From JBFJVZ01 sp041623895 (GTDB lineage: Bacteria; Planctomycetota; Planctomycetia; Pirellulales; Pirellulaceae): DNA of 11,672 nt. The stretch covers positions 1 to 11,672 of the forward strand of contig JBFJVZ010000246.1 of the NCBI GenBank assembly GCA_041623895.1, written 5' to 3'. The notes under the pieces were generated by a model that saw only the letters and a list, made by a program, of their open reading frames with translations, was not told the origin of the DNA and ran no database searches. The translations under genes and the position numbers were made by a program. This document shows positions 1 to 7,500 of the stretch, piece by piece (position 1 is the first letter of the stretch; every line of letters begins with the position of its first letter).

Positions 1-43
1 CCCTGTACGCCTTTGATTTAGCAGACGATTAAACGAGCAGCCG

Positions 44-1072
44 TTATTCAGGAACTGTGACTTGTTCTCGTCCTGCCCGCGTCGAAATTTCCTGCCACAG
101 CTGAAGGTTGATCGCGTCGTTGATGAATTTGACTGAACCATCCATCATCGCAACCGTGACACCTCCCGGGTGATAGCTACGCGAAGTCACGGCGGCGTAG
201 GTTCTTTCCGTCGTGCTCTTGCCCTCGCGCATGTTGGTGAAATCGACGTCATACTCCACGCCGGATACGGTACACAGAATCTTTCGATTGGGTGAAAAAG
301 TCGTAGTAAAACTCGTTTGATGCGTTCGGCCATCGACCCATTCGGTGTGACCTGTGTCTTCTTTGAAAGACCCACCGAGCGCGCATATCTCTTTCGGATC
401 GATCGGAATTGACATCGCTCCGCTGACACCAACATCACGGTAATAAGGATTCCACGCCTTGACTTCCGCTAGCCCAAGCGTGTTGGCAAGCCCATCCAGT
501 ATGTCACGCATACGCGAATCCCGGTTGATCAAAAAACTGCCCGGTCCAGGCTTGTCCAATACTGGGTCGTAGGCAAACCAGGGACCGGCGTTACAGGCGT
601 AGTTGAGCGGATAGTGAATGGGCGTGCCGACACTGTCCGTGCGGATCTCGTCCAATGTTTCACTGGGACAGAGGTAGGGGGGCACGCGGAGGCTGGAAAC
701 ACTAATTGGCTGACCGTCTTTGTAGACCACCGATTCTTTGTATCCGTCGCGAAAATCGATCGACTCCGCAATGCTCATCGCTTCCACGTAAGGCAAGATT
801 CGCGCCTGCGCTGACCATCCGTCGGTCGACACCGCGGGCTTGATCCACGCCGGTGGCAAACGCTTCATTGCCGATTCGTAGTTATGCACCGCCAAGATCA
901 CCTGGTGCATGTTGTTTTCGCAGCTCATTCGCCGCGCTGCTTCCCGCGCCGCTTGTACCGCAGGCAGGAGCAAACCGACCAAAATGCCGATGATGGCGAT
1001 CACCACCAGCAACTCGACCAGGGTAAAACCGGATTTCGATCTCTGACGCATGTTTGATTGCAAACGATTCAT
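44..1072 (-). CDS. DUF1559 prepilin-like protein
   Basis: This is a planctomycete DUF1559 family protein with a type IV pilin/pseudopilin N-terminus. The first residues are basic. They are followed by the prepilin peptidase site G|FTLVE (Gly15, Phe16, Glu20 at +5) and a hydrophobic helix (about residues 16-40), then the family's AAREAARR and C-x-N-N-x-x-Q segment. The C-terminus has the family's H-P-G-G-V-x-V-A-x-x-D-G-S-V-K-F signature and ends in a typical W-x-x-x-x-T-R-A-G stretch, so the gene is full length (342 aa). The protein should sit in the inner membrane and be processed by prepilin peptidase; its exact role is unknown in the family. Start: ATG at 1072 has an AGGGA motif 9 nt upstream; GTG at 1075 and an in-frame ATG at 1051 are alternatives. 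It is apparently monocistronic, with a Fur-like palindrome about 160 bp upstream. Confidence 0.95.
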   Translation of the reverse strand: MNRLQSNMRQRSKSGFTLVELLVVIAIIGILVGLLLPAVQAAREAARRMSCENNMHQVILAVHNYESAMKRLPPAWIKPAVSTDGWSAQARILPYVEAMSIAESIDFRDGYKESVVYKDGQPISVSSLRVPPYLCPSETLDEIRTDSVGTPIHYPLNYACNAGPWFAYDPVLDKPGPGSFLINRDSRMRDILDGLANTLGLAEVKAWNPYYRDVGVSGAMSIPIDPKEICALGGSFKEDTGHTEWVDGRTHQTSFTTTFSPNRKILCTVSGVEYDVDFTNMREGKSTTERTYAAVTSRSYHPGGVTVAMMDGSVKFINDAINLQLWQEISTRAGREQVTVPE

Positions 1073-1232
1073 CACAAGCCATCCCTATAGGATCCAGATC
1101 CGTCGGCTACAGAACAATCGTGCTCACCGCGAACACAGACCGACGGCCCCGAGCGTTGGCTGGCTTGGTTATTTGGTGAGCGTGGCCCACCGCCTGGCTT
1201 GCTAGATGCCCGGAGATTCAACGGTCTCTGAT

Positions 1233-1251
1233 ACTGAGAACCATTCTCAAT
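1233..1251 (-). promoter_or_regulatory. Fur-box-like palindromic operator candidate
   Basis: A 19-bp near-palindrome has perfect 6-bp arms TGAGAA (1235-1240) and TTCTCA (1244-1249) around CCA, plus an outer A/T pair (1233/1251). On the minus strand it reads ATTGAGAATGGTTCTCAGT. This resembles Fur/Fur-family operators of the TGAGAATnATTCTCA type seen in other bacteria. It is about 160 bp upstream of the DUF1559 start, so it could control that gene. The region is otherwise unremarkable in base composition, which makes a 15-bp core palindrome stand out. No Fur gene is in the window, and binding is inferred from the motif only. Confidence 0.5.
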
Positions 1252-1467
1252 AAGTTTAACCGAATTGCCGGGGCTGGCAAGAGGCTATCGGTGATCCCGT
1301 AAGCTGTTTCAGGAAAAGACTTTACGGCAAAATCGCCAGGTGAGCCATGCTTTGCAGAGTCCTACCACAGCGCAATCTGACAGCAGGCGAGCCAGGTCCA
1401 TCCGCGGTTTCTTGCGGGTCAACTACTGCGCCCTTCGACATTCCTTGTTCGATATTGGATGTCTTGC

Positions 1468-1534
1468 TGCTAGTGCTGCTTCAAGTCAGTTTTCGCTCGT
1501 TACCCACAAGTTCAACGTGGAAGCAGCACTAGCA
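1468..1534 (-). repeat. perfect 15-bp inverted repeat downstream of secA-like gene
   Basis: Arms TGCTAGTGCTGCTTC (1468-1482) and GAAGCAGCACTAGCA (1520-1534) are exact reverse complements separated by 37 nt. The structure begins 20 nt after the stop of the secA-like gene, on its transcript's 3' side. It could fold into a long-stemmed hairpin that ends or protects that mRNA. There is no T-run after it on the minus strand, so it is not a canonical intrinsic terminator. The remnant of a small inverted-repeat element is an alternative. Confidence 0.6.
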
Positions 1535-1554
1535 CGAGCCCTGAAGCGAATTTG

Positions 1555-3288
1555 TTACCACGCGGTCGGCTGATCCAAATAGGGATCGAGGCCGAGGCTT
1601 CGCAGCGAAGCGGCCAGGTTGCTTTGTTGGGCGGTCAGCCGATAACGCTGCCGTTGCTGATCGCGTTGAATTCGCTTTTGCGCCTGGCATGCTAGCTTCA
1701 GCAAGCGAGTGCCTTTTGCTCGACCCGCCGCAAGACTGGCCTGCTTGAACAGCCCCGCCTGTTTGAACAGATCGTCTTCGGCTGAAATATAGATTCTCGC
1801 AGTACCTGGGTCACCCTGACGTCCGCCACGACCAATCAGTTGCGAATCAATTCTGGCTGCCATGTTCATTTCGGCAACGATCACGTGCAAGCCTCCCGCC
1901 TCCCGGACCGATCGGTCGAGCGCGATATCGGTACCACGTCCAGCCATGTTGGTGGCCACGGTAACTCGTCCCGGCATTCCGGCTGCGGCCACGATTTCAG
2001 CTTCTTGGCGGTGCTCTCTGGCATTCAACACGACGTGTTCGATGCCGGCGTCGCCGAAGGCTTGGCTAATCGCTTCGGACTGATCGATTGTCCGCGTGCC
2101 AATCAAAACGGCTCGCCGTTGCTGCAATAATTGCTGCACCTCTTGAACGATTTGACGATGCTTGTCTGCTTGACTCTTGCAAACGACTGGATCAAGTAAC
2201 ACCCGTTTACAAGGAAGGTGCGTCGGTACTTTGGCGACGCGAAAACCGTAAACGCGACGAAGTTCATCCTGGTCGTCGCTGGCCGTCGCCGTGGTTCCAC
2301 ATACATGGGCGAATTGTGTGACAAACTCTTGCACTGTGATTCGCGCAATCGGATGACTGATCGGAGTCAATTCAATCTGTTCGCGAGCTTCAATCGCTTG
2401 CTGAATGCCATCACCGAAGCTTCGATTGGTCGAGAGCCGCCCGGTGTATTCATCAACGATCGCGACACGCCCGTCATGAACCAAGTAGTGATGGTCACGA
2501 TGGATCGTTTGATTGACCAGAATGGCTCGTTCCAAAGCATGCTGTATGTCGGTCATGGTGAGCGAATTCATCGTTTCCGACATCGCAGTCCGCAGCAGTT
2601 TTGCACGTCCGCGAGCTGTCAATGCAACGGCGCCATGCGGTGCTGTTCGGACAAAGTCCTCGGCTAATGTGTACGTCTTGGCCGCCTCAGCCGCCCAGCG
2701 AATGCATGCCGCGGTTGGCAAATCGGGGCGATCTTCGCAAGCGTGAATCAGCAGCGGTGTTCGTGCTTCGTCGATCAGAATGCTGTCGGCTTCGTCGATG
2801 ATCAGCGTATTCAAGTTGCCGATGAGGGCCGGGAAACCAGGGGTCTGGCGACGTGCCGCGCGCTGGCGCAGAAAGTCAAAAGCGAATTGGCTGATCGTGC
2901 CGTAAACGATATTGGACCGATAAGCGATGCGGCGATCGTCTTCTCCGGCATTAGGATCAACAAAGCTGACCGACAAACCAACAGACGAAAAAATGCCTCT
3001 CATCCAATCGGCATCTCGCTCAGCCAGATAAGCATTAGCCGTAGCAATCATGACGCGGCGGCCGCGCGAGCCAAGCAGACTCGCCGCCAAGGCAATCGTC
3101 AGCGTCTTACCTTCGCCCGTCTGCATCTCCACCAATGATCGGGCGAGAAGCTGCCCGGCGGCTTGCAGTTGAACTTCCCGAAGCTCAAGCCCGAGTAGGG
3201 ATTCGATGCTCTGCCGAAGCGTTTTGATCAACGGCGAATTCACTGGTTCTTTCGCCGCTTCGGATCTGTGAGGCGACGACCGTTTCAT
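1555..3288 (-). CDS. SecA-like translocase ATPase lacking the C-terminal scaffold/finger region
   Basis: This is a SecA-family DEAD motor ATPase of 577 aa, against about 830-900 aa for canonical SecA. Visible in order are Walker A MQTGEGKT (55-62), Walker B DEAD in IIDEADSILIDEARTP (163-178), a shortened preprotein cross-linking domain (about 185-320 region), V-D-E-Y-T-G-R (278-284), motif III GTTATA (331-336), motif V NMAGRGTD (447-454), and motif VI QLIGRGGRQGD (483-493). After about residue 530 only the start of the long scaffold helix is recognisable (AQKRIQRD..., 536-543). The protein then ends, so the rest of the scaffold, wing, two-helix finger and SEC-C zinc tail are absent. No SecA-like continuation follows the stop, so this looks natural and not like a recent nonsense mutation. 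All ATPase motifs are intact, so it is probably an active accessory paralogue (SecA2-like in role) and not the housekeeping SecA. Start: ATG 3288, 11 bp after the preceding stop, no clear Shine-Dalgarno. Confidence 0.9.
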   Translation of the reverse strand: MKRSSPHRSEAAKEPVNSPLIKTLRQSIESLLGLELREVQLQAAGQLLARSLVEMQTGEGKTLTIALAASLLGSRGRRVMIATANAYLAERDADWMRGIFSSVGLSVSFVDPNAGEDDRRIAYRSNIVYGTISQFAFDFLRQRAARRQTPGFPALIGNLNTLIIDEADSILIDEARTPLLIHACEDRPDLPTAACIRWAAEAAKTYTLAEDFVRTAPHGAVALTARGRAKLLRTAMSETMNSLTMTDIQHALERAILVNQTIHRDHHYLVHDGRVAIVDEYTGRLSTNRSFGDGIQQAIEAREQIELTPISHPIARITVQEFVTQFAHVCGTTATASDDQDELRRVYGFRVAKVPTHLPCKRVLLDPVVCKSQADKHRQIVQEVQQLLQQRRAVLIGTRTIDQSEAISQAFGDAGIEHVVLNAREHRQEAEIVAAAGMPGRVTVATNMAGRGTDIALDRSVREAGGLHVIVAEMNMAARIDSQLIGRGGRQGDPGTARIYISAEDDLFKQAGLFKQASLAAGRAKGTRLLKLACQAQKRIQRDQQRQRYRLTAQQSNLAASLRSLGLDPYLDQPTAW

Positions 3289-3299
3289 TGAACCAATGG

Positions 3300-4094
3300 C
3301 TAGAGCAACAAAAAAGAGAATCCTGCCAGTGCGGCCATCTCATTCAGCAAACCGCGGCCGCTGAGCGGGGTTTCACGCACCGTCTTGATTGTACTTGGAA
3401 ATGACTGGCAGGTCTTACAGTCGCCGCGCGAACGAACCTCGACGACCGGGCATTGGCGGCCCATCTTGTACGACAATAGTAAGGTCGAGGAAAGAAATTT
3501 GAATCCGGAGTAAGCGTTTTGCCAGACTCCGTGACCCCTGCCACAGCGTTCCAGGTTCGCATCTTCGTAATACAGGGGACGGTGCGTGATGCAGACGGTG
3601 TACCGCTGCGGCATCGAAATTGTCCCGCTGTTCGCGATCAGAGTTGCATCGTTGGTCTGAATCAGTGAAGCCGCCTGATTGTCCGGGACCTCCGTGCGGT
3701 TGATGCCCGCCGACAGCTGGATCTGTTGCACCGGTTTGGTTAGCTGCTGCAAGTGCGACCGCGTTGCCCGGCTTCGCGTGTCTTCGTCCGCCGCAAGCTC
3801 CTTTTGCTCGTCCCCGAATTCGTGGTCCACGGCTTCTCGCTCGGCATTCTCGCTGACCGAGATTTCCTCCTCCGCAGAACATTGCTCAGCTTCTCCGATC
3901 CGGAAAACCTGGACAAAACGCCGTGGCCGCTGGACTTGTTGCCGCGATGGAGCGGACAAATCTTGCACCTCAATTGCTTGCAGACCCAGCGGCGACTGCG
4001 CTGTCGATTCAGAAAACGGCAGCACCAACAACGTGAGTGCCGCGAAGATCGTCAAAGGTTTCAAAGTGCTTGATCCCAATCGAGTTGAACCCAC
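3300..4094 (-). CDS. small secreted/periplasmic protein of unknown function, upstream of secA-like gene
   Basis: A 264-aa protein starting with GTG at 4094 (TTG at 4079 is possible). Residues 10-32 form a signal peptide: a Lys, then a hydrophobic core LTIFAALTLLVLPF, with likely cleavage near STA|QS. Residues 35-160 are Gln/Glu-rich, low in hydrophobics and probably disordered. The C-terminal ~100 residues look like a folded domain: HRPLYYEDANLERCGRG (171-187), then VWQNAYSG, a hydrophobic stretch FLSSTLLLSYKMG, Cys215 and a C-x-x-C pair (226/229, GDCKTC). The extreme end (ALAGFSFLLL) is hydrophobic. I recall similar 'RPLYFEDxNLER' proteins in planctomycetes but cannot name a family. It ends 11 bp before the secA-like start, so the two are probably co-transcribed and may act together at the membrane. 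Confidence 0.75.
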   Translation of the reverse strand: MGSTRLGSSTLKPLTIFAALTLLVLPFSESTAQSPLGLQAIEVQDLSAPSRQQVQRPRRFVQVFRIGEAEQCSAEEEISVSENAEREAVDHEFGDEQKELAADEDTRSRATRSHLQQLTKPVQQIQLSAGINRTEVPDNQAASLIQTNDATLIANSGTISMPQRYTVCITHRPLYYEDANLERCGRGHGVWQNAYSGFKFLSSTLLLSYKMGRQCPVVEVRSRGDCKTCQSFPSTIKTVRETPLSGRGLLNEMAALAGFSFLLL

Positions 4095-4571
4095 AGGTAT
4101 CTGTTTTCGGCGATTTGTCCGAGGCGACCAAGCAAAACCAGAATAGAAGTTAACGAGTCCGCGATCGGAAAAAACTGCCCAAACCTCCTGTTTTCACGTG
4201 CGAGAGGATCTTCACGGGTCAAACTGTCCCACTTGGTGGCGTTTCGCTCCAGTCAGATCACTCGGGAAAAGCACCCTAATTTGGCAGGTAAAAACGGCTT
4301 GCCAAGTAAACTGGTGGTTGACTGCTGCGATGGGATTCACGGCCAGCGAAACGATCGGCATCTCGAGGGTGGGAGATTGTTCCTACCACAAACTGGTTGC
4401 TGACGTTTTTGGGTCGTCCAGGTAAAGCCGCGACACACTGGAACCACCAGAAATTTTGCTTTGCTTTCACTCGACAAACAAACAAACTCTCGAACCGCTG
4501 GTTTGCGCGGTCGCTTGGCTCGCTGGCTAGCGGGTCCGCCGCAACCGCCGCGACCGATTCGCGCCGAGCGG
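4095..4571. other. divergent intergenic region, promoters of both transcription units
   Basis: This ~480 bp separates the minus-strand pair (starting 4094) from the plus-strand giant gene. It must hold both promoters unless the giant gene starts further upstream. The giant gene's frame is open back to a TGA at 4401-4403, with possible TTG starts at 4461, 4503 and 4515. The open frames here give no recognisable protein apart from the basic lead-in to the LEPR motif. A short inverted repeat (4281-4305) is listed separately. I could not identify convincing -35/-10 boxes on either strand. Confidence 0.6.
4281..4305. promoter_or_regulatory. short inverted repeat, possible operator
   Basis: TTGGCA (4281-4286) and TGCCAA (4300-4305) are perfect 6-bp inverted arms with 13 nt between them, in the middle of the divergent promoter region. 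The geometry would suit a dimeric regulator, but arms this short also occur by chance. Confidence 0.25.
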
Positions 4572-7500
4572 ATGTATGCGCCAGCAGTGCGATCGCTTGA
4601 GCCGCGATTCGTACTGAACGCGACGGCGGAATGGAGTTTTCTGGCAGACAGTCTGATTGATCAAGCGAGTTTGACGTCAGCCGCCGTGACGACAGACACG
4701 ACGATTGCGAGTGAAGGTGTCACGCTGATTTCCCGAAGTGCGGACAACCTGGAAATCCGCACCGGAGATCAGTTGTCAACAGCGCTGGCCGCCACGCCGG
4801 TCATCAAGTCGATTGCGTCATTGAACGCCGGTTCGTTGAATGTAATTGGCACTGCGACGACGGATGACCTGCTGATGATTGATGTCGATCAGTTCGTTGA
4901 TCCGGGCGGCATCAGCTTCGAGGGCTTGATTGAGTTTGCAGGTGGGCGGGGCGTCGGTCAGGATCAACTGTCGCTGCTGGATTCCAATCCGTCCACTGAC
5001 GATTCATTTCAGCGGCTCTCCTACAAGTTTTTGATTGGTGCGAGTAGAACCGGAGAGATCATCGCGGACAGCGGGGTTGCTCCATCCAGCTTTGAGCTTC
5101 GTTTCACGGAAGTGGAATTGATTGATCAGCTGGTCGATACAAATCGCCTTGAGATCGAGGCGACCTTTCGCCCAGATCGGTTCACTATCGAAAACGCAAC
5201 CAGCCCTGGTCTCAACCAGATTTCAACGGTGATCGACGATCAGTCTGGGCCGCTACTGACGATCACGAACCCGAGAGAGTCATTTTTGATTCAGAACCTG
5301 GAAAATGACGACGAAGTTGTCATCAATTCGGTCGACGACGACTTTCACGCGGCGGTTGAGATCGATGGGCAAGAAGGCAACGACGACATCGTTATTGCAG
5401 GCGATTTGCTGTTGGGCAGTGGTAGCGTACCCGGCGATCTCGACTTGCGGGCTGAGTCGATTCAAATCTTAGGTTCGATCGATACGACAGCCGGAAATCC
5501 TGACGGTACAGTTACTTTCGCCGCTGATTCCATCGTCAATGTCAGCGGCAGTATCGACACCGGCACTAGCGACGTCGTCGTGACGAACGGCGCGCGATTG
5601 GAAGGTGGCGGAAACATCGTGGCGGACGTCGTGGTGGAAAACGGTGGCTCGGTCGGATCGATCCGCGTCGGTTCACTTGAATTTAGAAATGACGGTCAAC
5701 TGCAAGTCCAGATCGACGGACCAGAGGCTGGAGTCGATTACGACCAGGTTGTCATCAACCCCGCTGATGGTGTTGATGGTGCCGTGACCATTAACGGCGG
5801 ATTACTTGATCTATCGTTCGGATTCGCTCCCGCCCCGAGCAGTGAATTCGTTTTGATCGACAACGATGGTACTGACAACATCAACGGACGATTTCGCACG
5901 TTTCTTGACACCGATGGAACATTGCTCGCGGTTTCCCGAGAGTTGGACGAGGGCGACGTGGTCCTTGACACGTCCAGTGGAATCGCGGAGTCAGCCTACA
6001 TCACTTACTTCGGCGGCGACGGAAACGATGTCGCGATTGTGACGGGCGGCGATTTAACGGTCACCAGTCAAGGCGTGACGATCATTTCCAGACAAGGAAC
6101 AAATCTGGAAATCCACATTGGTGATACGGTTGCCAACGCCCTAGCAGCCAGTCCCATTGTCCGACAAATCGCCGGATTCGCGGGTAACCAGTTGCGCATC
6201 GAAGGCACCGCGGCCATCGATGATCAGCTGTTCATTGACGTCGATCGTCTGATCGATCCAACCGGGATCAACTTTGCCGGTACGATTGTGTTTGCCGGCA
6301 ATGAAGGCTTGGCAGACGAAGACAAACTGGTCGTGTTCGATTCTGATTTGTCGACGAATGATTCAGCCGATGCGATTTCGTTCGCATCACTGGCTTTGCC
6401 CGAAGCCGGCGTGATGATAGTCGATCTTCAAGGAAACGCACCGGACATCGACATTCAGTACAGCGGTACCGAATTTGTCGATCAGCTGATTGGGGCCAGA
6501 GAGATCAGCATGACGATGTCAGTTCGCGCCGAGACATTGTTGATCGATCGTGATCCTGTATCGCCGAATCTAAATCAGATCCAAACCATCGTTGACACGA
6601 CACCGGGAACGGTGTTCACCACGATCAATCCGACTGAACAGTTTTCAATCTTTACCGGATCAGGAAATGACAACATCCAGTTCAACGGGATTTCAAGCAG
6701 CTTTTCAGCCGCACTGCAGGTAATCGGCACTGATGGATTGAATACGATCACCGTCGCGACGCCCCTGACTTTGGGCAACGCAGGCGTGACGGGCAATGTT
6801 CACTTGAGTGCTGATGTGATTCAGATTGTCGAGTCGATCAGTACAACCAATGGCGTGACCGATGGATCCGTATTGCTGGAGGGCAGCAGCGAGATCGTGA
6901 TCGGTGCGGCGACAATTTCGTCAGGAGACGCGCCGATCCTGATTGATGGAAACGACGGAACGATTGATACCGCCGCTGGCACAATCCGTAGCTTTGATTC
7001 AGTCACCATCCGCGATGCTTCCAGCGTCCTGCTCGGTAGCGTGCTGACTTCCGGCGGTACTTTGACACTCGGATTTGATCGCGACATTAGCGGACCGGTC
7101 ACTCAAGCTGGCGGCAGTAGCATCATCGCCCGTCGATTGACAGCAAGTACCAACAGTTCCATTGAACTTTCTGATCCTTCCAATCAATTCCAAGTGCTTG
7201 ATCGGATCATCGCTAGCGGAGCGATAACAATCGCCGATGGCGCGGGTAATCTGCAGCTGATTGGAATCGATTCCGGCGGCAACGACATCACCGTGTCGAC
7301 GGTTGGAACCGCGGTGTTGGAAACGGCCATCCAGTCACCCGGAGCGTCAGTTCAAATCGATGCCGGACAAGCGATTCGGGACTTCGATCCCGCTGACACG
7401 ACAGCCAAGATCATTGCTGATACCGTCATCTTGACTGCAGGTAGCGGTGGCATCGGACAAACCGGTGCCTTAGAAGTCAACGCCAATGTGTTGTCGGTCG

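Larger units (their letters stand above)
1076..1554. other. intergenic region between DUF1559 gene and secA-like gene
   Basis: No convincing gene lies in this ~480 bp. Short open frames on the plus strand (about 1340-1573) lack a ribosome site and any recognisable family, and they overlap the end of the secA-like gene. The minus strand downstream of the secA-like stop does not continue a SecA C-terminal domain in the frames I read. The region holds a Fur-box-like palindrome (1233-1251) and a 15-bp inverted repeat (1468-1534), listed separately. The promoter of the DUF1559 gene must lie here, but I cannot assign clear -35/-10 boxes. Confidence 0.7.

Noticed and set aside
1468..1534. Canonical rho-independent terminator for the secA-like gene
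   Set aside because: The loop is long (37 nt), the stem is not GC-dominated and no T-run follows on the minus strand.
1340..1573. Short plus-strand open frames between the DUF1559 gene and the secA-like gene
   Set aside because: No ribosome site or recognisable protein; they cover the inverted repeat and run into the opposite-strand secA-like gene.
1555..3288. SecA-like gene as a truncated pseudogene
   Set aside because: All motor motifs are intact and the downstream frames I read do not contain the missing SecA C-terminus, so a nonsense or frameshift event is not indicated.
4397..4600. Separate small gene starting with TTG at 4397
   Set aside because: No recognisable product or ribosome site; it overlaps the in-frame basic lead-in and LEPR motif of the giant gene, which is the better explanation.
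6655..6690. RTX (GGxGxDxxx) calcium-binding repeat array
   Set aside because: Only isolated GSGND/GSGDD stretches are present (also near 10180); there are no tandem nonapeptides.
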